A DNA stretch of 64,000 bases from Auricularia sp. M13 (Eukaryota; Basidiomycota; Agaricomycetes; Auriculariales; Auriculariaceae), in assembly GCA_037042915.1 (NCBI GenBank), contig CM073200.1:2228832-2292831 (forward strand). The letters run 5' to 3'. Numbering within the stretch: position 1 is the first letter of the stretch; each line of letters opens with the position of its first letter. The notes beneath the pieces were generated by a model. It saw nothing but the letters and a program-made list of their open reading frames with translations. It made no database searches and was not told the origin of the DNA. Shown here piece after piece: positions 11,846 to 22,926 of this stretch. The position numbers were made by a program, and so were the translations under genes.

Positions 11846-13697
11846 ATGAAACTAGTATCAGGACTCTACGTTCCCCTCGGGCTCATTTCTCTTGCGGCGC
11901 AGGCCCTCTGCGCGACCATCTCCAGATCCTCCGACACTTTTGTCACTACGATATCGCAGTGCCCGGCCTTGGAGCCACGTTCCCGCCGTTCCACGTCAAT
12001 TCAGGATGTCAGGCCAGACGAGTTCGAGGTGATCATGGCCCTTGGAGACAGCGTAACTGCGGGCTGTTTCGCCAAAGGTCGGCCAGGGACCCTTGGCGTG
12101 TCGCGGACGAAGATGGCCACTGACACACCCGCTGATCAGGCATACAGGATGATGTCCTCTCTGATTTTGATGAATGGCGTGGTGTCTCATTCGCTGCTGG
12201 AGGAGACCCTGGCGCTTTGACAATTCCCAATGTGAGCATTCGCACGGAACCCATTTCTCGACTAATACGACCAAATCCAATGCTAGTTCATCGGTCATTA
12301 CAACCCGGTAGCGCAGGGCGCGAGCATCTCACATCACGGCTTGGAATATTGCAGTGGTCTGTACCATCGCGCAGCGTAGCTTAATGAGAGAGACCTGACA
12401 CAGCTCAGGGACTACATGCCCATCTGGTTCGTTCTGCGTACAGAGCCTCGGCTGCACGACGCTGATCGTCGTGCCAAACTTCAGGGTCGTCGGGCTGGAA
12501 TCCACAGCTCGACAACTTGAACGCGGCGCAGAGCGGTGCATTAGCGTCCAATTTGCTGCACGAGGTCCAAGGTCGTTAGCGCTGCGATCCGGGCTCGATA
12601 CCTGGCTGATGGAAATTTGGCCCGGTAGACTACCTCATCCCGCAGCTGGCTGCTAGAAACGTTTCAAATTCTTCCTTCAAGCTTCTCAGTATCTTCATTG
12701 GCTCTAACGACCTGTGCAACGGATGCGCGGATGCCCTCAGCTCTGACAACGCCGATCGGTTCGAGGCAGACGTTCGCGCTGCTTTGGAAGCCGTACGCGC
12801 AGGCATCCGTAAGCGGTCCCGCCTGTCTCAGGCTTTGGTAATCAAATCTTGCGAAAACAGCCAACGTACTCGTCAATGTCGTCGGGCTTCTTCCCATCAC
12901 AGACATCTACGCCGTGAGGAACATCTCCTTCAGCGGAATCAACACGCTAATGTACTCGAAACAGCTCACTCTTCATCAGCCGTACTGGTGAGATTGGCAC
13001 AGGTGCAGACTACAGATTAAGTGGACTGACTTCTCGTATCGCAGCCAACAGCTCCTCGGATCAAGCATTCCGCATCTCAACATTTTGTGCACGGTGAACA
13101 CCTTCAAACTCGTCAGAAACAACGTCTAATGGTCCCTGCAAAGTGTATGTTGCTTCCTGGCTTCCTTGGCGAAATCACTCGCGCTGGCATGGACCTCCTG
13201 CGTACTCAATACAGTAAGCCTGCGATGAGATATTTTTTTCCTCTCGCGAAATTAATCGAAACACTAGACACGCGTCTTCAAAACATCGTGCGAGATTATC
13301 AAGCGCTCGCAGACCCTCAGTTGTAAGCAACTCCCGCCACCTCCTTCGCGCAGTCCAGGAGTAGTGAATATCCCCCTCATAGCGCTGTAACATGGCAGCC
13401 GATCAACGCGCCCATTTCTTCATATCCCGTTCAAGGTATGCAGACAACCGACATCACGGCCCCGGCGGTTGGATTAAACTGGTGTGGCTAATGTGTATTT
13501 CTTCAACCATTGCAGCGCTGAGTGACGTCGACTGTTTTCATCCATCGGCCAGCGGGCACGCAGTCTTTGCGGCGGGTCTGTGGAACAGAATGACTCTCGA
13601 CAAGGAGGGTCGGGCGCAGCAAATCCTATGGGAGGATAGCCCAAGCATCCGTTGTTTGGAGGAGGGCGACCGTGTGCTGACGAATGCGGAGCTATGA
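11846..13697 (+). CDS. Secreted GDSL (SGNH) esterase, phospholipase B-like
   Basis: Eleven exons (11846-12077, 12140-12231, 12287-12356, 12485-12571, 12629-12808, 12861-12987, 13045-13093, 13144-13213, 13268-13322, 13383-13435, 13516-13697) sum to 1197 nt, giving 398 residues. A signal peptide opens the chain (MKLVSGLYVPLGLISLAAQA). SGNH blocks are complete: nucleophile Ser in VIMALGDSVTAG, the block III Gly-Ser-Asn-Asp in FIGSNDLCNGC, and the Asp/His pair in DVDCFHPSASGH. The spacing matches animal and fungal phospholipase-B/lipase GDSL proteins that hydrolyse acyl ester bonds of phospholipids or other lipids outside the cell. The intron at 12809-12860 drops a stretch resembling the ALVNLAKTA part of the family, so the exact splice there is uncertain. 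The intron between 12357 and 12484 is longer than the others. Confidence 0.82.
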
Positions 13698-13975
13698 TCA
13701 TGGTGATATCCCGCCATTTGCTGGCAGGGGGCGGGTTGAAAAGCCGCACCTCCAACGGAGAGCCAAACATGTCGAGAATCCCGAAAATCCCTGTGCATCC
13801 CGTTGTCCTTCCTAATCAAGACTGTTGATCCGGGACTGCGGAGGCATCGCGGAAGTGCCCTCGCCGGGCGGTGTTTGCTCCTTTGCGACCTGATATCTGC
13901 GCGCCAGCGCATTCAGCATTTTCTTTTCTTCGTTTCTGCGCTGCGCGTTTTATTTCCTTTTCTTTTTTGCACGTG

Positions 13976-14928
13976 ATGACGACGTCGACGCCTACGCCGC
14001 AGGATGTCAGGATCGAGGACGATGACTACTCGCAGTGTGCGTAACCCCGGCCTCCCCGCAGCGCTGGCAGCGGCTTACGCACCGTGCTCCCGCGCGCAGT
14101 CCTGTACTCCGGCCTGTGGCGCACCGTGAACGATAGCCCCGCGTTCCAATTCTCTGGCGGCAGCCAACACATCTCGTACACCAACGGCTCGGAGTTTTCA
14201 GTTTCATTCAACGGTGTGATTGGATGTGGCAGGACTGGACTGGGGCTGACGCCGACGGTCCACAGGCAGCTATGTGTGGTACTTGTCCGACACAAACTAC
14301 GACCATGGGCGCTTTCAAGTCATGATTGACGACCACGTTTTCGACCCTCTGACCGGCCACAGCGACACGCAAGAGAACAACATCTTGCTGTTCAGTACTC
14401 CGCTCGATCCGTCCAAGCAGCATACGCTGGTGGTGACCAACCTGGAGGATAAAAAGGCTCTCACGCTCGACTGCATCATGTACGCTCGTTTCTTCGAGCG
14501 CACGACGGCCGTTGCTCACGATCTTATGTCGGTAGCTACAGGCCAGTAAACACCGTAGCAAGGTGTGTCATCCGCCGCGTTTGCCGTGCCTTGTGCTCAT
14601 CTCGCGTTCATACAGCCAGTCGACGACGACGTTGAGCAGCGAGCAGACAGTAATCGGGGACTCGGGCCATTCGTCATCCCATGCTCGCATACCTGCAGGC
14701 GTATACATCGGCATCGCATTGGGCAGCACTGCGTTTCTCCTGCTCCTCGTCCTCCTCGGCTTCATCCTGGTGGAGAAACGACGTAGCAGACGGCGGCAGC
14801 AACAGCAGCTGCCACCCTACATGGAGGCTGCGCCGCGCCCGGTTTCCTGGACGATGTTCCCGCATCCCTCGCGGTCACCGTCGCCCATTGCGTACCCCCG
14901 GCAAGTCGCATCCTACGGCTCTTCGTAA
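13976..14928 (+). CDS. Single-pass membrane protein, three-member family, copy 1
   Basis: Five exons (13976-14036, 14100-14213, 14266-14479, 14542-14562, 14616-14928) give 240 residues. The N-terminus is hydrophilic (QDVRIEDDDYS) without a signal peptide. A folded, probably beta-sandwich domain follows: LYSGLWRTV, SYVWYLSDTNYDHGRFQVMI and HTLVVTNLEDKKALTLDCIM. A Ser/Thr linker leads to one membrane helix (YIGIALGSTAFLLLLVLLGF), a basic stop (EKRRSRRRQQQQ) and a short Pro-rich tail. Related genes are at 42196 and 50881. The first exon is 61 nt, exactly as in the copy at 50881, and an intron splits the codon of the Asp-x-Ile-Met motif in all three. A surface recognition or sensing role is inference. 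A run of T follows the gene. Confidence 0.75.
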
Positions 14929-14955
14929 TTTATTTTTTTGTCGGACACAGCACTG

Positions 14956-14972
14956 TTTTTTTTTTTTTTTTT
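14956..14972 (+). repeat. Homopolymer T run
   Basis: Seventeen consecutive T shortly after the stop of the membrane-protein gene, probably in its 3' untranslated region. Confidence 0.9.
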
Positions 14973-15327
14973 CTGGACGTTCATGGTAGTGTGTTTCATT
15001 CTTTATGTTATGCGTTAGACCAAAAGTGTAGCGCTCTGGATGATGGTCGCGGTTCTGAAGTCGTAGCTCCTCAACGGCTTGGGCATCGAACGCGCTTCTC
15101 TATGGGGAGCACCGGCTTTTGCAACCCTTTCTGCCAATCCGAAGGAATGGGATTCTAGGTGATGCGACGCGACCAGATCCACGTAACAGCGTGGACGAGT
15201 GCGGCACGGAAATGCTCATCGGAATCCCTGTGAAGGTACTGCAGAAATGAAGTAGTCAAACACTCGTCATCCACGCGGGTCATAGGTTTTAAGTTTCGAT
15301 TCTTGGAATGATATCCACGCTGCTCAG

Positions 15328-15651
15328 ATGCCCTCAGCGGGGATGTTCTCATGGAATTTCGGTTCAGGTCCCATGTCGACTTACGGGCTTCTGTTGGATA
15401 CGTACCTTATGATGGCATTTGGGACGATCATCTTCGCTGCTTCTGTCAGCGTGGACCCGGCTCCTGGGGTCACGGAGCCTGAGCCCTCGCTGCTGCGAGA
15501 CGATGAGCTCGTCGGTGAGGAGAGCGCACTGACTCCGCGAAGAGTGAATTACGTATGTGACTTTTGTATGCAGACCACGTGCAGCTATACTGTATTGTGT
15601 GTCCTTGATGATCAATCGCCTGGTTTGGAAGCAATGTCAAAAAAACTTTAG
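15328..15651 (+). CDS. Hypothetical 107-residue ORF
   Basis: An ATG-initiated frame with a hydrophobic segment (YLMMAFGTIIFAASVSV) followed by an acidic stretch (DDELVGEESALTP). I do not recognise it. No intron, paralogue or conserved motif supports it, and minus-strand frames are open over the same bases, so it may not be a gene. The surrounding 14973-15910 holds nothing else I can name. Confidence 0.2.
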   Translation: MPSAGMFSWNFGSGPMSTYGLLLDTYLMMAFGTIIFAASVSVDPAPGVTEPEPSLLRDDELVGEESALTPRRVNYVCDFCMQTTCSYTVLCVLDDQSPGLEAMSKKL

Positions 15652-15910
15652 GCTCTCTTACGCCAACTCCCGCCACGGGCCGAGGCAGTGCGAGCGCGAG
15701 AACGTGCAGGCCATGCTCCCTGCTGCGTGAGAGTGCGTATTGGGCGACAAGGTTGGCTGGCATGCCGTTCTCGCAGGCTCTGATGGCCCTTGGGGCGCTG
15801 GACGACCGGGATCAAACGAGTTATTATATCGAGGGACAAGCGAGATGAAGATCGGCTTCGAAGACTATTTAATCGCTGGTCCTGGGCCACTGCAGTCGTC
15901 CTAAGCCCCC

Positions 15911-16717
15911 ATGTTGGACGACCTGCCCGTCGAGCTCGTGCGCGCCGTCTTCGAGCGCGCTGCGGCCAGCGACGCCCGCGACGGCTGCTCGCTGGCGCTT
16001 GTGTCGCGCGCCGTGCACGAGTGGATGCTACCCGTGCTGCTGCACACGGTCCATCTGCGCAGCGTCGAGCAGGCCGCCCGGTTCTTCGCGCTGCTGCACG
16101 CGCGCGCCGGCGACCGGGCGTATTTCTGCAACGTCCGCTCGTTCGTCGTCGCGTGCCCGACGACGCTGGGCTACTTCCGCGGCGCCGAGCACGGCGTCGG
16201 CTACGTCTCGACCGACACCAAGACCGGCGCGCGCTCGCTGTTCCTCACGGTGGCCTCACTCGAGCGGATCATCGCTGCCTTCCCCGCGCTCGACCATTTC
16301 GGGGCTCCGCGGAATCTGCTCGACGTTCTCGTCAGGTTCCCCGGCTTCCGGCCCAGCGCGCTCAGCGTCGACAGCGTCGCCAACACCTCATCCTGGCCCG
16401 CGCGCATCCTCGCGAGCATCACGCGGCTCGACATCGACATCACCGGCCGCGGCGCGCCCCGCTCGTGCTCGGATCTCGCGCATTTCGTCGCGCTGACCGA
16501 TGTCGTCCTCTACATCCCGTCGTCATGCGCGCCGCTTGCAGTCTGGACGTGCCACAGCATCGTCACCGCCGTTCTCCTCCACGCGTCTCTGGAATCTCTC
16601 ACTGCGCACGTCGCTGTCGGACGGGACTACGACATTCTAGCGCTCACCCTCCAGGCCATCCGCGATCCGCGCCTCCATGTCGTCAGGACCGCCGCAGCGA
16701 AGAGGCTTACCGGCTGA
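15911..16717 (+). CDS. F-box-like protein, single exon
   Basis: An uninterrupted 268-residue frame beginning MLDDLPVELVRAVFERAA, the N-terminal Leu-Pro-x-Glu-Leu helix of F-box-like domains, followed by CSLALVSRAVHEWMLPVLLHTV, the Val-Ser-Arg and Trp-x-x-Pro helix seen in Agaricomycete F-box-like proteins. The rest is a helical or Leu-rich region without named motifs. The likely role is a substrate adaptor of SCF ubiquitin ligase. The gene is unusually GC-rich in third positions compared with the flanks. Its start is set by the F-box beginning at residue 2. Confidence 0.72.
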   Translation: MLDDLPVELVRAVFERAAASDARDGCSLALVSRAVHEWMLPVLLHTVHLRSVEQAARFFALLHARAGDRAYFCNVRSFVVACPTTLGYFRGAEHGVGYVSTDTKTGARSLFLTVASLERIIAAFPALDHFGAPRNLLDVLVRFPGFRPSALSVDSVANTSSWPARILASITRLDIDITGRGAPRSCSDLAHFVALTDVVLYIPSSCAPLAVWTCHSIVTAVLLHASLESLTAHVAVGRDYDILALTLQAIRDPRLHVVRTAAAKRLTG

Positions 16718-18297
16718 CAGTAGAGTTTTTACTCCTGCCGACTAACTTTTCTCGCGCACCGCTGGTACAGCGGTTGAGTACACGCCGCATCGTTGTCGTC
16801 TGCTTTCTTGATGTAATTAATCTTGTACTCAGTCTAGATCCCACTCGTTACAAAATAATATCGCTCCTTCGCATTCATTTCGTATTGTACTTTTAATTCA
16901 TTTGACGTTCATTCCTTTAAGCTCCGGCCTAGCACGCGGATGAAGTTTTGCTGACGTCGATGACACGACTTGGAACTCCGACCTTCCCCGCGCATTCCTT
17001 AACCTTGAGCTCCATCGACCGAATCCTGGCGTTACCCTCCTCTATGCATGCCGCGCATATGCGTTACGGTTACAGAAGGCTATGAATCGCGATATTGCTC
17101 GCCCTGGTACTGTCAATTCGTCGCTTGCCTTCAAATGTCTCAATCTGTCTGCCGAGGTCTGCGGCGAGTCTGACGGGGCGTGCGACTGCGCAGTGCCCGC
17201 CTGTCATGCGAGCTCAATGCTATAGGCTTTAATATGACCACGCGGCAGTGCTTCTGCTTATCCTTGCCTCCATTGCCCATGTTCTCGTGTCTTGAGCCTG
17301 GTGCTACGCCCGGTGTCCTATACCCTTCCATTTCGCGTAGCTCTATGTATGTCTTGCACAGGAGGATCACATGCATGCTGCTCGAGCACATACCCTTGCT
17401 TCGGGTGTCCTGCCGTCCTGACGCTGGCAAGGGTCTCCTTGGATGCTCTGAATTCCAGAGGCAGTTCTCATATTCCATACCACTGCCCAGCTACGTTCAA
17501 GATGCTCTGATTCCGGGTCTGCTTCGCTTTGGCACATGCTCCATTTGATTCCCAAAGGCGATTCCCTCTCCACTGTGGCTTTCACCGTGGAGTTGGTGAT
17601 TGTTTCATCCACTCGGTTTCATCTGGCGATGCAGCTTCCCCCACTCTCCCATTCGGTGCATGGCAGGGATGGATGTACACCGATCGGTAACTGCTATGCA
17701 CATTTCTGCTCGCTATCACGATGGCAAAAGCATGCTTCACGTGCGCTACAGGGCACTCAAACTGATTCGCCTCCCGCCCCGAGCGAGTCTTCGATCTCGC
17801 GCCGTCGTCGCTTCCAGTTCACAGCGAGCGGCTATGCATCTGTTCTATCGCCAATGATGCAGCGCTCCAGGCGCCGATGACGACCACCTGGGGTCACTCT
17901 GGGACTCTAGGCGGAGCTATCGGCAACACATCGTGTATCCTTTCTGCATTACCCTCGGACTTGGCGCCTCGAATCTCGTCTGCGGCGACGGCGGTGGCTT
18001 CTGTTTGTATGCATGAGCAGGGCTCTCGACGTCGTGTACCTAGCCCGCTCATGTCGCTGCCTGCGCCACGACAAATTGGCCAGGATACAGTTGTTGCTGA
18101 ACGGAGATCTGCAGAATATGGGCAGTCCAGACGGGCGTGCACATGCAGCCGATCCCGAGCTTTCCCGGGCACAGCCGCCCGCCCGGGCGTTACGGACGGA
18201 GCGCCGCTTTAAACGCTCTGTTGTTCTGCCGACCGCCGGGCCCTCGATTCGTTCGCATCCCGCCGCAGTCGCCCGTCCCTTGCCACTCCCCAGCACG
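16718..18297. other. Gene-poor 1.6-kb interval
   Basis: Several overlapping open frames on both strands, none with a recognisable domain or coherent splicing. It includes the 3' flank of the F-box-like gene and the promoter of the Zn2Cys6 gene. Confidence 0.4.
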
Positions 18298-21200
18298 ATG
18301 AACGGCAACGCGTCGACGTCCGGCTCCGGCCCCGGCGGCGGCGAGCAGCTCCGTGCGCCCGGCGCCGAGGGCGTGTCGCGCCGCGCCTCGGGCCGCGGCC
18401 CGCTGAGCTGCGCAGAATGCAGACGCCTCAAGCTCAAGTGCGATCGCGTGTGGCCCTGCGGCCCGTGCCAGCGCAGGGGCTGCTCCGCCATCTGCCCAGA
18501 CGGTGCGCGCGCCGGGCTCGGGTGTATGCGCGCGCGCAGGTGGCTTATCGTGCGCGTTTTGCATTGCAGGCTCTCTGATTCCCGGCAAGTCTAATCGGTG
18601 CGTGTGCGCGACGGGCCCAGCGAGCGCGTGCACTGACGGCCACGGCCACGGCCAGGTTTATCCTTGCCGACACCAAGCAGCTGCATGAGCGCATCGAGGA
18701 GCTGTCGAACCGCATTCGCGAGCTTGAGGAGGCTCTTAAAGCCGCGCATGCATCGGCCGTCCCGCACCCGCTCCTCAGCGAAGAGCTCTTGCGGCTCAAG
18801 GCCCCGCTACAGACATCGCTGGAGCTCAACGACCCCGCCAGATGGGCATCCACTGGGACGCCCGCGCCCCCGCCCGAAGACCAGAACGACAAGCTGCTGG
18901 GCACGCTCACCATAGACCCGACCGGTATCAGCACGTTCTTTGGACCCGCCGCGGGATCTGAGGTGCGCACGCTGCCCTGCTGTCGCGACAGTTTAGCTGA
19001 CAGGCGCCTTGACTCTTGTAGCATTTGCTGCAGGACACGGAGGAGACGGTGCCCACCACGGACGACACGCTCGGCTTCCCGATTACCCTTCCCATTGCAG
19101 ACATCGAGAGTGCTCGTGGCGAGCTCTTCGCAGCGTTGCCCGACGTCCCGACAGCCTGGGCCCTTGTCGATGCGTACTTCAACCATGCTGCGTGGATGTA
19201 CGATCCCGTCCCCCGTGAACAGGTCGAAGACGTGTTTATCTCCCTTTATGGCGACCGAACCACCCATCCGCTCCCTCCGCAGCTGCAGCAACGGCACTAC
19301 CAACGTCGCTTGTCAGGCGGCGCCCCGCCCATGTGGCTCCAAGAGAGCCCTGTGAGCATCACAGGCCCCGAAGTCTTTGTTGAGGAAGCCCTCGGGACCC
19401 ATGATCTCGCCATGTTCTACATTGTCCTTGCTATCGGGGCATTCGTATCGCCCCACAAGCCGGCGTTTTCGTCGGAGGCCGAGCGATACCACGGTTTCTC
19501 TCGCGCGGCGCTTGCAATCGAAGGCGGCGTCATTGACGAGATCGGCCTCGCGGGAGTTCAGACCCTCGTGCGTTAGCACTAATGTGCTCACATCCCCCAA
19601 TAACACTAATGTCGCCTCATGGCAGGTGTTGATGTGTTTCTATCTGCAACTGAGTTACCGGAAGAACGCGCCGGCAAACAGTTGGGCTATCCTCGGTCTG
19701 AGCGCGAAGCTCTCGCAATCGGTGCGTCGGGTCCAGGTCGTCGTATACCAGCATTTATTGACGACTCGCGTCCAGATTGGGCTGCGTGCGTGATTCTGCC
19801 GCGCGTTGCGTTGTTTCCCGCGGGCCTGACCGGTGCCAAACTGCAGATCGCGACAGCGGCAAGTGGAAATTGGACATGACGGAGACCCAGAAGCGCCGCA
19901 CGGTGTTCTGGGAGCTCTTCTCGCTTGATCAGCTGCAGGTGCGCTGCGCCACCGACCGAACTGGCATCACTCCCTGATCATACACAGAGCTTGGGCTTTG
20001 GACGCCCACCGAGCTTTGTTCTCTCGCACGTGGACTGTGAGTTGCCGGCTGACGTCTATCCGGGGCGGAGCCACACCGGCGATCCAGAGCATGGATGTGC
20101 GTGCTACCAAACATGATTTGCCCGGACACTTACTCATCGTCTCCCACAGTCCATGCCTGGAAGTTTGATTATACGAGAAGGGTCCTTGCCCCGCTCATCG
20201 ACCAAGCCTTCGGCGCGAAGCCACCGCCTTACAGCACGATCATGCAGCTTGACAAGCTAGGTCAGTCGCCGGACGCCGTCGGGGACTGCGATGCTAATGC
20301 TTTTTTACCACTCGCAGTCCGCGAGTTTGCGGTTCCGCCGTCGCTCATGATCAACCAGGCGGATACCACTGCCATCGGGTTGACAATGCAGCGCGTGACG
20401 GTGCATATATTGAAAGAGATATGTGAGTCCTTCCGCAGGTTGCTGTCGAATGTATCACCGACGTTCATGACGAACAGCCGTGATGTACCTTCACCGCTCG
20501 TTCTTTGCGCGGGCGGTACAGGAAAATCCCTCGGACCCACTGTCAACGAAATTTGCACCGAGCGTCGCAGCGACTACGCGCAGCGCCATGTCCATAATCG
20601 ATGCTGTTCACGGTCTGTTTACCCAGGAGACCCTGATTGCCCGGTTTTGGTTCTTCTGGTCGCACGCTGTACGTGCAATGCACCCTGAAGCCCCTACATG
20701 ATCACTGACTTGCCAGCAGTTCTCGGCCGCAGTGAGTTTCATGTGCTACATCGGTAGCTGAGGTTCACACCTCCCGTGTAGATGGTCCTGGGATCGTATG
20801 TTGCGCGGATTCCTGGCGCGCATAGTGCCAGGGAAGCACTGTCCAAGTTCGAGGACGCCTGTACCTTGTTCCATAAGGCAAGCACGCTGTCGTCGGTTGC
20901 AGGCGCCAAGGCCCTGGTGCGTCTGATTCTGCAACTTGAAATATGCCCTGACCGTTAGCCGTTAGCCGATCATGCTCAAGTTGCGGGACAAGGCTCGTCA
21001 GGCGTACCAGGAATGGCAGATAAACCCACCTTCCCGTGGCCGGCGCCCGCTACATATTGTCACTCCGCAAGCCGACGAGGACATGGCCCTACTCGGGAAG
21101 ACGACAACGGTGATACGCCGGCCATCCGCGTCTCCAAGCACTCGCTCTCGCCGACTGTCGCGCTCACCGTCTGGAAGGAACAGTCACTTTGGCAGCAGGA

Positions 21201-22201
21201 ACAACTCACCTCTTCCTTCTCCCAAATCGAACAGCGGCTTTGACGGCTTCATACCTAGTCCCGGGGCTGCGTCTGGAAGCTTTAACGACAGTGGCAGCAA
21301 TTTCTTACCGAGCCCCGGTGGTCTTGCGCCTCCGAGTCCTGGCGGTCTGCGACCACCGAGTCCTGGCGGTCTGCGCCCACCGAGCCCTTCCAGTGGGCTG
21401 CGCCCCCCGAGTCCCAACCTCACACCTGGTGGCCTGCGCCCGCCGAGTCCCGGTCGCACCCCGACGGCTTCTACATACTGGGCTCCGGCCAGCGCGTGGA
21501 ATCTTGACGGTTCGTCGGAACACATTACGGAGAGCTCCTACTCGAGTCTTGCGAACTGGAGTGGGCAACGCGCACCGACTCCGCGCGCGCATTCTCGCTC
21601 ACGCAGCGAGCACATACCCAGTCCGCACTCGGCCGGCGGCCATGGCTCAGGTCACGGTCATAGTCATAGTATCAGCGGGACGGCGGACTTCTCGCAGTCG
21701 ATGGCTCTCTCTGGCGGCAATGTGATGAACGGCCACAACGGCGGACTGACTGCTCACCCTCACCCTAGTCGTGCGCATTCACTGCCGCAGAACGGCGCGG
21801 GAGTCCCGCGGATACAGACGCCCAATCCCGAGCCACCCCAGCATGCATCCACGCTGCCGCTGCCGCCCTCGCCTCACATGATGTCTATGCAGATGCAGCC
21901 TCAGTCGACCATGATGCCGATGCCTGTGCACACGCAGTCGTTACCTGTCTTGCCGTCCGAGGCGCACGTCCAGGGCGGTCTCCAGCTGCAGACCGGGATG
22001 AGCTCGTCGGTCGAGAGCCTCTCCGTGCCGCAGAACTCGCATGTGCAGGGATCTCCAGTGTCGCCGCTGTCGCCGTACGACGAAGCCTACCTCGCTGCGC
22101 TGCTAGAGGGCAGACTGGGAACGGTGGGCTTCGGGCCTGGGGACCAGAGCCTCGACGCGCAATGGGGCAAGTTTGTCAGTGATCTTGGTGTACAGTTCTA
22201 G
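18298..22201 (+). CDS. Zn2Cys6 transcription factor with fungal-specific domain
   Basis: About a dozen exons. After a Gly/Ser-rich N-terminus comes the binuclear zinc cluster CAECRRLKLKCDRVWPCGPC followed by RRGCSAICPDG, the Agaricomycete-type C6 pattern. A short exon (SLIPGKSNR) leads to a coiled coil (LADTKQLHERIEEL, then NRIRELEEAL), likely a dimerisation element. The fungal-specific TF domain follows: ALVDAYFNHAAWMYDPVPRE, LMCFYLQLSYRKNAPANSWA, KRRTVFWELFSLDQLQS, then LGFGRPPSF. The last exon (about 20968-22201) is a disordered Ser/Pro tail with several GGLRPPSP repeats near 21330-21450 and a His/Met/Gln-rich stretch. It is predicted to bind CGG-type sites in the nucleus; its regulon is unknown. 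Introns carry consensus donors such as GTGCGT and GTGAGT. It looks intact. Confidence 0.87.
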
Positions 22202-22926
22202 CCTCCGTCTTGCTCGGAGATCGCGTACACGAAACGAAACGGGGCGGCGGATGGATGGGATGTGTGCTGTTATGCTGCTTGCTTTTATATTTGCTGTCGA
22301 TGTTCCGGAATTTTACGCTCTGTGGTAGGAAACCCGATATACGCTCGCTCGGGCGTGACACCATGCATCGCGATAATGTACTTGTCCCCGTAGTTTGACG
22401 AAATGCGGGCTTCTTCGGCCAAGTCCGAAGTCCTTGTCCGTCGGTGTGGCTGTGCCGTTTGCGCTCCGTTCTGCGAGACCGCCGCGCACGACGGACGGAC
22501 GCATGTAGTATGATGTACTTTTTGATTATATCTGCTCCTGAATGCCATATCGAAGTATCCGAGAGTATCCGATTTGCAAGTCCCTTGAGATCGATGATGC
22601 ATGCTAGTCTTTTAGTCTTCAAGCTTCAAGCTGCAGCGTGCATCTGCGACTTTTCCAGATCTAACTGACTCGCCGTTGAGATTGCTTCTCCTGAGGTACA
22701 GACAAATCGGGTAGTATGTTTCATCAAACTCTGCCCACCCAGTTCTACTGGAGATGAAGCTAGTGGAGAAAGACACGATTCCGAAGAACGAACTCGAATT
22801 GCCACGCTGTCATCCTTCTTTGAGCACGGTCAAGCAGGTATAAGTCTGACATTGAAACCGCCAATACCTAATAGTGCGCCACAAAAACCCAACAGCAGCA
22901 ACAAGAGCGACAATCATGGGAACACG
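22202..22926. other. Intergenic region between convergent genes
   Basis: 3' flanks of the Zn2Cys6 gene and of the following minus-strand membrane-protein gene. No exon or repeat was recognised. Confidence 0.4.

Noticed and set aside
12357-12484. Stop codons in the middle of the GDSL gene suggesting decay
   Set aside because: An intron from 12357 to 12484 removes them, and the full exon set sums to a multiple of three with all catalytic blocks present.
15272-15310. AGTTTCGATTCTTGG, a possible tRNA B box
   Set aside because: The flanking bases do not form a T stem and no A box is visible at the right distance.
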